A stretch of 29,979 bases of DNA from assembly GCA_900548615.1 (NCBI GenBank), contig URKW01000013.1:1-29979 (forward strand), given 5' to 3'. A program made the position numbers and the translations under genes. This DNA is from an uncultured Eubacteriales bacterium (GTDB lineage: Bacteria > Bacillota > Clostridia > Oscillospirales > Oscillospiraceae). Below the pieces are notes generated by a model. That model was not told the DNA's origin. It did no database searches and saw nothing but the letters and a program-made list of their open reading frames with translations. Below are positions 1 through 6,879 of this stretch, one piece after another. How positions within the stretch are numbered: position 1 is the stretch's first letter; every line of letters begins with the position of its first letter.

Positions 1-53
1 ACGGCAGCGAACAGGAAGCACCGGCCCGCTTGAAGCTGGTCAATTTTGAATAA
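1..53 (+). CDS. C-terminal end of an upstream phage gene (partial)
   Basis: An open frame enters from the left edge (codons in phase with position 3) and ends at TAA 51-53. The visible tail reads GSEQEAPARLKLVNFE. It stops 16 bp before the next start, and the AGGAG of that next gene lies just after it, which fits an operon joint. Sixteen residues are too few to assign a family or function. Confidence 0.45.
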   Translation, partial: GSEQEAPARLKLVNFE

Positions 54-69
54 AAAAGGAGAAAGAACC

Positions 70-810
70 ATGTTGAAGGAAGCCATTGAGAAGATCGAGG
101 AACTGGCCAAGCCGCTCATTGTGGACAAAGAGGGCCACACCTACGCCGTGGACAAATACGGCGAAGCGCATGAGATTATCCCGGAGGCGGTCTATCAGGG
201 CTGCCTGGAACTGAACAGTCTGGACGCGCTGGTGCAGATGGTCAGGACGGAGGGCGTCCGTGGTGATCGCAGTGCGGACAATCTGTACCTGTCCGTGAAG
301 GATCACATGACCGTGGCCTGCTTCGGCCATCCGCAGTGGGATTTGCGGGAGGCGCGTATTTTCTACTACGAGGCACAGGCGAAGGACGTTCCCGGCTGGG
401 ACGGCGAGGTGAAGATGGCCTTTGACAAGGCGGCTGTGGCCTTGCAGACCCGTTTTCAGGATGGCGGCGACCGTGATTACACCCTGACGCTGCTGAGCCA
501 GATCACCTGCGGCGCGCAGGTCACATACAACGACATTGGCGTAGCAACGACGGTGGTCACGCAGAAGGGCGTTGCACTCCAGCAGAACAGCACCATCCGC
601 CCGCTGGTGAAGCTGCGGCCTTACCGCACCTTCCAAGAGGTGGAGCAGCCGGAGGGCCTGTTCCTGATCCGCATTGACGAGCGGGGCATTACCTTTACCG
701 AGGCGGACGGCGGCATGTGGAAGCTGGCAGCCCGCAAGACCATCAAGGCCTATCTGGAGGAAGCGCTGAAGGACATGATCGACGATGGCCGTGTGGTCGT
801 GATGATGTAA
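70..810 (+). CDS. DUF2303-like phage protein
   Basis: A soluble protein of 246 residues with no signal peptide or membrane segment. The start is ATG 70, with AAAGGAG ending 8-9 bp upstream; the frame stays open from TTG 46, but that codon lies inside the preceding gene and lacks a ribosome site. The C-terminal part (LRPYRTFQEVEQP, then IRIDERG and an EADGGMWKLAA segment leading into IKAYLEE) resembles the DUF2303/YfdQ family of phage early-region proteins. No catalytic residues are evident and the family's function is unknown to me. It opens the recombination/replication operon, so an accessory role in DNA metabolism is inferred. The DUF2303 match is from memory of the family pattern and is moderately sure. 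Confidence 0.7.
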   Translation: MLKEAIEKIEELAKPLIVDKEGHTYAVDKYGEAHEIIPEAVYQGCLELNSLDALVQMVRTEGVRGDRSADNLYLSVKDHMTVACFGHPQWDLREARIFYYEAQAKDVPGWDGEVKMAFDKAAVALQTRFQDGGDRDYTLTLLSQITCGAQVTYNDIGVATTVVTQKGVALQQNSTIRPLVKLRPYRTFQEVEQPEGLFLIRIDERGITFTEADGGMWKLAARKTIKAYLEEALKDMIDDGRVVVMM

Positions 811-812
811 GT

Positions 813-849
813 AAAAAAAGCCCCGGCGGAGCTGGCACTCCGTCGGGGC
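813..849. terminator. 12-bp stem hairpin with A-tract on its left side
   Basis: Arms 820-831 (GCCCCGGCGGAG) and 838-849 (CTCCGTCGGGGC) pair over 12 positions with one G-U, around a 6-nt loop. Seven A residues (813-819) precede the left arm and no T-run follows the right arm. It therefore has intrinsic-terminator form only for minus-strand transcription. On the plus strand it may act as an mRNA-stabilising or attenuating hairpin between the DUF2303-like gene and the ATPase gene. Confidence 0.5.
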
Positions 850-903
850 GGGACTGGCACAAGCCAATCTGATACATCCCCATGATAGGGGAGAAAGTGA
901 GTT

Positions 904-2343
904 TTGTCAATGAAAACAACAAAAATCGTTATCAAGAACATGTTCGGTATCCGGGATATGTCGCTGGATGGCGGCTCTGTGGAGATTTCCGGCCCCAAGG
1001 GCAGCGGGAAAACCTCGGTGCTGGATTCCATTCGGTATGCCCTGACAAACCGCTCTGACCGGGATTATGTCGTACATAAAGGCGCAGACGAGGGTGAGAT
1101 CATCATCGAGACGGACACCGGCCTTTCCGTTGACCGCAAGGCCATGAGCGCCAAGTCTGCCGGAACGGTAAAGGTGCGGGACGGCTCCATGCTTCAGACA
1201 CGGCCGGCGGAGTTCCTGTCGAAGATCTTCACGCCGCTCCAGCTGAACCCGGTAGAGTTCACCCAGCTTTCCCGGCAGGAGAAAAACCGTGTGATCCTCT
1301 CGCTGATCGAATTTCCGTGGGACACCAACTGGATCATGGAGCAGTTCGGCGAGATCCCGCAGGGCGTGGACTACTCGAAGCACATCCTTGAAGTGCTGGC
1401 GGATATTCAGGCGGAGAATGGCATTTACTACCAGTCCCGCCAGAACCTGAACCGGGACATTCGCAACAAACAGGCATTTATCGCCGACATTGCCAGAGAT
1501 ATTCCGTCCGGCTACGACTTTGACCGCTGGGACAGATACCCCGTCGGCGAAAAGTACCGTGAGCTGGAGCGCCTGAAGGATCGGAACAGCCGCATTGAGC
1601 GGGCCAAGACCTTCCGGGACAGCTATGACGCGAAAATGCGCGGAATCGCCGGTGAGCGGGACGTGGCGCTGGCTGCCATTGACAGGGATCTGGCCCGTGA
1701 GCGCTCTGAGCTGACCGGACAGATCGAGCGGCTTCGGGCAGAGATCAGCGCGGCGCAGGAGGAACTGGGCAGTCTGGAGCGCCGGCGTGAGGATCGTGCG
1801 GCCGTTGTTCACGCCAAGTATGAGACCGCCGTTGCCAAGCTGGAAAAGGACATGGGTACGGCCAGCGAGTATGCGGAGGCGGCCCCGGCAGATACTTCCG
1901 CCTTACAGCAGGAGCTGGATACGGCGGAGCGTATGCGCAAGCACCTCAATGAGTACCAGCGCATGAGGGCCATGCAGCATGAGGTGGACGCACTTACGGA
2001 GCAGTCGCAGGAATTGACCCGGAAGATCGAACTGGCGCGGGAACTGCCCGCCAAGATCCTTGAAACGGCAACGATCCCCGTTGAGGGGCTGACGGTAGAG
2101 AACGGTGTGCCGCTGATCCACGGCCTGCCCATTTCCAACCTGTCCGACGGTGAGCTGCTGGAGCTGTGCGTGGATATCACGGTCAGCAAGCCGGGACAGC
2201 TTCAGATCATTCTGATCGACGGTGCGGAACGGCTGGACAAGGAGAGCCGCGACAAGCTGTACGCCAAGTGCAAGGCCAAGGGCTTGCAGCTGATCGCCAC
2301 CCGTGTGACGGATTCCGATGTATTGGAGGTAACTGAATTATGA
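904..2343 (+). CDS. SMC/SbcC-like AAA ATPase with coiled coil
   Basis: A 479-residue ATPase of the RecF/SbcC/SMC class, expected to act in phage recombination or DNA-end processing. Walker A is GPKGSGKTS (residues 30-38). The middle (about 170-375) is rich in Glu, Arg and Lys with heptad-like spacing and is probably an antiparallel coiled coil. An ABC-signature-like NLSDGE lies at 412-417, and a Walker B-like IILID at 435-439. The residue after Asp439 is Gly, not the usual catalytic Glu; a Glu follows at 442. The arm is far shorter than that of cellular SbcC. Start TTG 904 has AGGGGAG 10 bp upstream; ATG 910 is the alternative. The stop overlaps the next ATG (ATGA), so the two are probably translationally coupled. 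The nuclease two genes downstream is a likely partner by position. Confidence 0.85.
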   Translation: MSMKTTKIVIKNMFGIRDMSLDGGSVEISGPKGSGKTSVLDSIRYALTNRSDRDYVVHKGADEGEIIIETDTGLSVDRKAMSAKSAGTVKVRDGSMLQTRPAEFLSKIFTPLQLNPVEFTQLSRQEKNRVILSLIEFPWDTNWIMEQFGEIPQGVDYSKHILEVLADIQAENGIYYQSRQNLNRDIRNKQAFIADIARDIPSGYDFDRWDRYPVGEKYRELERLKDRNSRIERAKTFRDSYDAKMRGIAGERDVALAAIDRDLARERSELTGQIERLRAEISAAQEELGSLERRREDRAAVVHAKYETAVAKLEKDMGTASEYAEAAPADTSALQQELDTAERMRKHLNEYQRMRAMQHEVDALTEQSQELTRKIELARELPAKILETATIPVEGLTVENGVPLIHGLPISNLSDGELLELCVDITVSKPGQLQIILIDGAERLDKESRDKLYAKCKAKGLQLIATRVTDSDVLEVTEL

Positions 2344-2954
2344 TGACAAAAGATAATCTGCGTAAGCTGACCGGCGACGAACGTCTGGGGCAGATGCGTG
2401 ATTCTGAATATCTCGGCGCCGAGGATATCGACGATGATGTGGAGCCGGTGCTGACCATTGATGCCCTGTGGAACGGTATGGTGACGCTCCAGCGCGGCAA
2501 GGAAAACAAGGATGTGCTTTCTTTCAAGGAGGAGCGTGTCCCTGGCATTATGCAGGTAAGGCCGCTCATTATCAACTCCACCAACCGCAAAACGCTGCGT
2601 AAGCTGTTTGGCGACGCAAAGGCGGATACGCTGGTGGGCAAGCAGATCCAGCTTTACATTGACCACAAGGTGCGTGATCCGCAGGATGGCGGGTTTACGG
2701 ACGGCATCCGTATCCGGCCCTTTAAGCCGAGGGTCAGGAAAGAGCAGGTAGTGCCGCCCTGTGCGGATTGCGGCGGCGCCATTGAAGCGGCAATGGGCAA
2801 AGACCCCTGCTGGCTGGCGGCCTACACCGCCAAGCATTACGGCGTATCCCTGTGCGCCGCCTGCGCCCAGAAGCGCAAGGAAGCCGCCGCTGCGGAGCAG
2901 CCGGAGGCGGAGAACACACCGGAGAATGCCGGTGAGACCGAGGAGGTGCTGTGA
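2340..2954 (+). CDS. Phage recombination-module protein with C-terminal zinc ribbon
   Basis: A 204-residue protein. Residues 1-135 match a phage domain I recall from early regions (IINSTNRKTLRKLFGD, then a GKQIQLYID strand and GIRIRPF), probably a small beta-rich fold. The C-terminal part carries C141-x2-C144 and C172-x2-C175, a four-cysteine zinc ribbon with a 27-residue spacer. The tail is acidic and rich in Ala, Glu and Pro, probably disordered. ATG 2340 overlaps the ATPase stop and has GGAGGT nine bases upstream. Standing between the SMC-like ATPase and the exonuclease VIII-like nuclease, it may be a DNA-binding mediator. No known annealase motif is visible, so its biochemical role is open. 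Confidence 0.75.
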   Translation: MMTKDNLRKLTGDERLGQMRDSEYLGAEDIDDDVEPVLTIDALWNGMVTLQRGKENKDVLSFKEERVPGIMQVRPLIINSTNRKTLRKLFGDAKADTLVGKQIQLYIDHKVRDPQDGGFTDGIRIRPFKPRVRKEQVVPPCADCGGAIEAAMGKDPCWLAAYTAKHYGVSLCAACAQKRKEAAAAEQPEAENTPENAGETEEVL

Positions 2955-3790
2955 TGGGTCTGCCTATGGTGACTGCGGAGAACTATTTCTCCCCTGAGAT
3001 GAACATGGCCTATATGGGTTCTACCCAGTTCAAGGCTTTTGACCGCTGCGAGGCGGCGGCGCTGGCGGAGGTGCGGGGCGAATACGTCCCCGCCGCTTCC
3101 ACGGCGCTGCTGGTGGGCGGCTATATCGACGCTTATTTTTCCGGTGAGCTGCCGGTGTTTCAGGCCCAGCACCCGGAGATATTCAAACGGGACGGCGGCC
3201 TGAAGGCGGAATACGTCCACGCGCAGAATGTGATCGCCCGGATGGAGGCGGACGAGCTGTATATGCTGCTGATGTCCGGCAAGAAGCAGGTGATCCTGAC
3301 CGGCGAGATCGCGGGCGTTCCCTTCAAGGTAAAGATCGACAGCCTGTTGGACGCCGGCACCTGCCGCCGGATCGTGGAGCGGTTCCCGGATACGGCGACG
3401 GCGCTGGGCATGTGTGACGGCGCTGTGGTGGATCAGAAGGCCATGCGGGACATGAAGGATGTGTGGTCGGAAGAGGAGTTTGCGAAAGTCCCCTTTGTTC
3501 AGGCTTACGGCTACGACATTCAGGGCGCTATCTATCAGGCCATCGAGGGCCACATGCTGCCGTTTATTCTGGCGGTGGGCACAAAGGAGGACGCACCGGA
3601 CATTGGGGCGCTGTATATCCCTGACGGAGAGCTGGCCGCCAAGTTGGCGGAGGTGGAGGATCGCGCCCCACGGTATCAGGCCATCAAGGAGGGCAGGATC
3701 GCCCCGCGCCGCTGCGAAAAGTGCGCCTACTGCCGCATGACCAAAAAGCTGCGGGGCATTGTGGACTACCGGGAGGTGGGCGAATGCTGA
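2954..3790 (+). CDS. Exonuclease VIII-type PD-(D/E)XK nuclease (DUF3799-like)
   Basis: A 278-residue nuclease of the PDDEXK superfamily, likely a double-strand-specific exonuclease acting in recombination. The N-terminal YMGSTQFKAFDRCEAAAL (residues 20-37) matches the entry motif of phage exonuclease VIII-like proteins. The catalytic core reads as D129 (in KIDSLL), then D160-x-K162 (VVDQKA). C32 together with C254-x2-C257-x2-C260 near the C-terminus could form a four-cysteine Fe-S or zinc site of the kind seen in Cas4/AddB nucleases. Start ATG 2954 overlaps the previous stop, with AGGAGG 7 bp upstream; GTG 2951 is too close to it. The stop overlaps the ssb start. No RecT-like annealase gene is present nearby. 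Confidence 0.82.
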   Translation: MGLPMVTAENYFSPEMNMAYMGSTQFKAFDRCEAAALAEVRGEYVPAASTALLVGGYIDAYFSGELPVFQAQHPEIFKRDGGLKAEYVHAQNVIARMEADELYMLLMSGKKQVILTGEIAGVPFKVKIDSLLDAGTCRRIVERFPDTATALGMCDGAVVDQKAMRDMKDVWSEEEFAKVPFVQAYGYDIQGAIYQAIEGHMLPFILAVGTKEDAPDIGALYIPDGELAAKLAEVEDRAPRYQAIKEGRIAPRRCEKCAYCRMTKKLRGIVDYREVGEC

Positions 3791-4194
3791 ACAGGACGAT
3801 GGTACAGGGGCAGCTGGTGGCTGACCCTGAGATGCGCACCACGCAGAACGGCGTGGCGGTGTGTTCCTTCCGTGTGGCGTGGAGTGAAACATACAAGGAG
3901 CATGAAAAGAAGCTGTTTCTCGCCTGTACGGCATGGCGCGGTCTGGGTGAGATGATCGGAAAATACTTCCACAAGGGCAAGGAGATCATTGTGGAGGGTG
4001 CGCTGGAGACCGAGGAATATACGGACAAGGAGGGCAACAAGCGGTCGGCGGTCAAGCTGACGGTGGACAAGGCCCACTTCTGCGGCCCGAAGGATGGTTC
4101 TTCTTCCGGCGGCTACAAGAGCGCCGGGGGCGGCGTGAACGTGTCCGCCAACGAGTGGGGCGAGGTCGAGGATGAAGAGGATCTGCCTTTCTGA
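3784..4194 (+). CDS. ssb: Single-stranded DNA-binding protein (SSB)
   Basis: A 136-residue SSB that coats single-stranded DNA during phage replication and recombination. The OB-fold starts at once (MLNRTMVQGQLVADPEMR), with the typical core VCSFRVAWSE, FLACTAWRGLGEMIGKYFHKG and EIIVEGALETEEY. A Gly/Ser-rich linker leads to the acidic tip EDEEDLPF, the usual docking tail for partner proteins. Start ATG 3784 lies inside the end of the nuclease gene with GGGAGG just upstream; the frame is open further 5-prime but only as overlap with the nuclease. Its last codons overlap the start of the primase-like gene. The position directly after the exonuclease fits a recombination/replication operon. Confidence 0.95.
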   Translation: MLNRTMVQGQLVADPEMRTTQNGVAVCSFRVAWSETYKEHEKKLFLACTAWRGLGEMIGKYFHKGKEIIVEGALETEEYTDKEGNKRSAVKLTVDKAHFCGPKDGSSSGGYKSAGGGVNVSANEWGEVEDEEDLPF

Positions 4195-4720
4195 CGCTGG
4201 CAGGCAGATCAGGCAGCAGCTGACCATGCGGGAGGTTGCGGAACTTTACGGTTTTACCCCGGATCGGAACGGATTTATCAAGTGTCCGTTCCATTCGGAC
4301 AACCACGGAAGCCTGAAGCTCTATCCGGAGGATCGGGGCTGGCACTGCTTTGGGTGCAATGCCGGCGGGTCGGTCATTGACTTTGTGATGAAGCTGTTCG
4401 ACCTGACCTTTCAGCAGGCGGTCTTGCGGCTGGACAACGACTTTGGACTGCACCTGACCTATGAAGCGCCGGACAGGAAGAAAACGTCCGCGCTGCTGGA
4501 AAAGCGCCGCGCCGAGGCAGCGGAGAAAGCACGGCGCGGCGCGGAGTATCAGGCGCTGGCGGAGGAATACCGGCAGTGCTGGGACACGGTGAAATACTTC
4601 CCGCCGGTGCTGCGTGAGGACGGCACCATCTGGGTACACCCCCTATATCCGGACGCCTTGAAGGCGCTGCCGGGACTGGAAGCACGGCTGGATGAATTAT
4701 TGGAGGCTGGAATTGGATAA
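4172..4720 (+). CDS. CHC2 zinc-finger primase-like protein (zinc domain only)
   Basis: A 182-residue protein with the DnaG-type zinc-binding domain: C38-x2-H41 (CPFHSD) and C59-x2-C62 (CFGC), followed by GSVIDFVMKLFDLTFQQAV, which is typical of CHC2 primases. It normally recognises template DNA for primer synthesis. The TOPRIM catalytic domain is absent: after residue 110 there is only a charged helical segment (LLEKRRAEAAEKARRGAEY) and a short tail. It may work with the helicase encoded directly downstream, or with a host or distant polymerase domain. ATG 4172 overlaps the ssb end by 23 bp; ATG 4226 is an alternative that keeps the zinc site but has a poor ribosome site. Confidence 0.85.
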   Translation: MKRICLSDAGRQIRQQLTMREVAELYGFTPDRNGFIKCPFHSDNHGSLKLYPEDRGWHCFGCNAGGSVIDFVMKLFDLTFQQAVLRLDNDFGLHLTYEAPDRKKTSALLEKRRAEAAEKARRGAEYQALAEEYRQCWDTVKYFPPVLREDGTIWVHPLYPDALKALPGLEARLDELLEAGIG

Positions 4721-6575
4721 AAAAGAGATCGTGCCAAACTGGCACTATACGCTGGATGATTTTCTGTATACCACAGCGCCCTATGAGGAGCTGGCGGAGT
4801 ATGCAAAGAATCCGTTTGTCCACCAGCGGATGATAGAAGCCATGTCGCGGTATGCCGCTTCACTGGGTTTCCGGCAATTAAAGCTGATGTACCGGGAGTA
4901 CAACAAGGCGGTAAAGGCCAGCAGCGCCGGAGGGACTATTTATGTGGGTGACAATCCCACGCGGTTTGACGGGCAGCCGCTGGAGCTGAACGCCGGAGAC
5001 TGGGAAGCCGACGACGGCGGGATACGGCGCACCTACGGCGGCGTGGAGTGCGTGGCGTGTCCCCATCCGGTGATGCCGGTGGAGCGGCTGGTGAACATCG
5101 ACACCGGCGAGGAAAAGCTGCGGCTGGCCTTCCGGAAGGGCACTGTGTGGCGCAGGTGCATCGTAGAGAAGCGGACGCTGGCCAGCGCCAACAAGGTGAC
5201 GGAGCTGGCGGGGATCGGCATTGCGGTGAACAGCGAAACGGCCAAATCCTTCGTGAAGTACATCGGCGACTTGGAAAACCTGAACTATGAGCTGATACCG
5301 GAGCGGAAAAGCATTGGGCGGTTCGGCTATATCGCGGGCGAGGGCTTTTCCCCCTATGTGGAGGGCCTGATCTTTGACGGCGACGCCAACTTTGCCGCCA
5401 TGTTCCAAACGGTGCATGAGCGGGGCAGCTTTGCCAAGTGGAAGGAGATGGCGGCGGAGGTCAGGGGCATGTCGGTAACGGCCAAGATCGTGCTGGCGGC
5501 GTCCTTTGCCGCACCGCTGTTGCAGCCGCTGGGATGCCTGCCCTTCTTCGTACACCTGTGGGGCGTGGATAGCGGCACCGGCAAGACGGTGGCCCTGATG
5601 GTGGCCGCCAGCGTGTGGGGCGACCCGTCCGTGGGCAGCTACGTCAAGACCTTTGACGGGACGGTGGTGGGCATGGAGAAAACCGCCGCGTTCCTGAACA
5701 ACCTGCCGCTGTGTCTGGATGAGCTTCAGCTGGCAAAGGACGCAAAGGGGCGGACGAACTTCGACGTATACCGGCTGGCGCAGGGCGTGGGCCGCACGAG
5801 GGGCAACCACGCCGGCGGCGTAGACAAGACGCCCACATGGCACAACTGCATCCTGACCACGGGGGAAAGCCCTCTGACGGGGCAGGCGTCCGGCGCCGGT
5901 GCGGTAAACCGTGTCATTGACATTGAGTGCAAGGCCGACCGGGTGGTGATCCGGGACGGCATGCGGGTATCCGGCGCGGTGAAGCGGAACTTCGGCCACG
6001 CGGGAAAGGCATTCGTGGAGAAGCTGTATGCCGCCGGGGACGATGTGCCGCAGGAGATCACGGAGCGGTATCAGGAGCTGTTCCGGGCGCTGTCGGCCCA
6101 GGATACCACGGAGAAGCAGGCTATGGCGGCCGCAGCGGTGGTGCTGGGGGATGAGTTGGCCTGCCGCTGGATCTTCGACGGGGCGGAGCAGCCCATCACC
6201 GTGGAGCAGATATCGGAGTTTCTGGCGTCAAAGGCGGCGGTGTCCGCCGGTGAACGGGCCTATAAGTACCTGTGCGACTGGGTGACGCAGAACTCCAACA
6301 AGCTGATCGGCAAGTCGGAGACTATGGACGTGCTGGGTGCGCTGGAGGGGTATCGGGCCTATATCATCCGGTCGGTGTTTGAACGGGTCTTGCAGGACGC
6401 GGGCTACTCCGTGGGCGCGACGGTATCATGGCTGAAGCAGAAGTGCCTGATCGAGACAAGAGCCAAGAATAACACCAAGGCCCGCCGGATCAACGGCGTG
6501 CCGACGGAGTGCTTTTGCCTGATTTTGCCTGATATTGAGGTAGAATCGGAAGAAATAGACGAATTACCACTGTAA
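4692..6575 (+). CDS. DUF927-family phage replicative helicase
   Basis: A 627-residue P-loop ATPase of the DUF927 type, probably the replicative helicase working with the CHC2 protein encoded upstream. Walker A is GVDSGTGKT (291-299) after FFVHLWG. Walker B with catalytic Glu is LCLDE (340-344), and an ILTTGESPL sensor-like segment follows. The N-terminal 200 residues lack a TOPRIM or archaeo-eukaryotic primase motif. ATG 4692 lies 28 bp inside the preceding gene with a weak ribosome site. In-frame TTG 4713 has GGAGG six bases upstream and may be the true start, giving 620 residues. The C-terminus is acidic (VESEEIDELPL), resembling an SSB-like tip. The repeat-rich gene-free region starts right after the stop. 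Confidence 0.85.
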   Translation: MNYWRLELDKKEIVPNWHYTLDDFLYTTAPYEELAEYAKNPFVHQRMIEAMSRYAASLGFRQLKLMYREYNKAVKASSAGGTIYVGDNPTRFDGQPLELNAGDWEADDGGIRRTYGGVECVACPHPVMPVERLVNIDTGEEKLRLAFRKGTVWRRCIVEKRTLASANKVTELAGIGIAVNSETAKSFVKYIGDLENLNYELIPERKSIGRFGYIAGEGFSPYVEGLIFDGDANFAAMFQTVHERGSFAKWKEMAAEVRGMSVTAKIVLAASFAAPLLQPLGCLPFFVHLWGVDSGTGKTVALMVAASVWGDPSVGSYVKTFDGTVVGMEKTAAFLNNLPLCLDELQLAKDAKGRTNFDVYRLAQGVGRTRGNHAGGVDKTPTWHNCILTTGESPLTGQASGAGAVNRVIDIECKADRVVIRDGMRVSGAVKRNFGHAGKAFVEKLYAAGDDVPQEITERYQELFRALSAQDTTEKQAMAAAAVVLGDELACRWIFDGAEQPITVEQISEFLASKAAVSAGERAYKYLCDWVTQNSNKLIGKSETMDVLGALEGYRAYIIRSVFERVLQDAGYSVGATVSWLKQKCLIETRAKNNTKARRINGVPTECFCLILPDIEVESEEIDELPL

Positions 6576-6606
6576 ATGTGGGGCAGCGTGGGGATATGCC
6601 CCCACA

Positions 6607-6646
6607 CCCGCAAAGCCTTTGCTACCAACGGTTTGCGGGCTGTTTT
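6607..6646 (+). terminator. Possible intrinsic terminator after the DUF927 helicase gene
   Basis: CCCGCAAA (6607-6614) pairs perfectly with TTTGCGGG (6632-6639) around a 17-nt loop, and CTGTTTTT follows. The stem is 8 bp and the loop is long, so efficiency is doubtful. It coincides with the first copy of the 27-bp repeat, so it may be a by-product of that repeat. Confidence 0.4.
6609..6635 (+). repeat. 27-bp direct repeat, copy A
   Basis: It starts CGCAAAGCC and ends CTACCAACGGTTTG. It differs from copy B at one base (T6618 here, C6800 there) and lies 182 bp upstream of it. The matching core includes the region that would be loop in the hairpin of this copy, which argues for a protein-binding site. 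Confidence 0.8.
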
Positions 6647-6670
6647 TGAAAGGCGTGGGGATGTGGGGGA

Positions 6671-6705
6671 TACATACACACCCTATAAGGGGCTGTGTGT
6701 ATGTA
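6671..6705. repeat. 35-bp dyad (inverted repeat) in the gene-free region
   Basis: TACATACACAC (6671-6681) is a perfect 11-bp inverse of GTGTGTATGTA (6695-6705). A small inner CCT/AGG stem lies between them. It could extrude as a cruciform or bind a dimeric protein. No T-run follows, so it is not a terminator. Confidence 0.75.
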
Positions 6706-6790
6706 CGGTATGTATATTTGGTGAATATATACAATACACACGAAAGCAAATAAAAAATTGCAAATTGTAGCCCCACACCCCCACGATAGC

Positions 6791-6817
6791 CGCAAAGCCC
6801 TTGCTACCAACGGTTTG
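6791..6817 (+). repeat. 27-bp direct repeat, copy B
   Basis: It matches copy A at 26 of 27 bases. The flanks differ: here the outer stem bases are not complementary (GCCGCAAA versus TTTGAGCG), so only the repeat itself is conserved. A GTGGGGA/TCCCCAC hairpin (6821-6839) follows immediately. Confidence 0.8.
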
Positions 6818-6879
6818 AGCGTGGGGATATGTTCCCCACAGCACCCCACAGCCACACATATATAAATAGGAGGCGTGAT

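Larger units (their letters stand above)
6576..6879. other. Repeat-rich gene-free region, candidate replication origin or control region
   Basis: About 300 bp with no credible gene between two helicase genes. It holds two near-identical 27-bp repeats (6609-6635, 6791-6817), two identical copies of GCGTGGGGATATG (6586-6598, 6819-6831) and a 12/13 copy (6653-6665). It also holds a 35-bp dyad (6671-6705) and an AT-rich tract (about 6705-6768). A C-rich CCCCACACCCCCAC (6771-6784) is the approximate inverse of the G-rich block at 6655-6668. Iteron-like repeats flanking an easily melted AT tract next to helicase genes fit an origin. A cluster of operators for the downstream helicase gene is the main alternative. 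No confident promoter was found. Confidence 0.5.

Noticed and set aside
6646..6674. Promoter TTGAAA with a -10 near 6669
   Set aside because: The -10 (GATACA) fits poorly and overlaps the G-rich repeat and dyad, so it is not safe to call.
6576..6770. A 64-codon plus-strand open frame in the gene-free region
   Set aside because: No ribosome site, it runs through the repeats and dyad, and the translation has low-complexity Thr/Tyr/Cys content tied to the repeats.
6576..6879. CRISPR array in the repeat-rich region
   Set aside because: Only two 27-bp copies 182 bp apart, no regular spacers and no cas genes.
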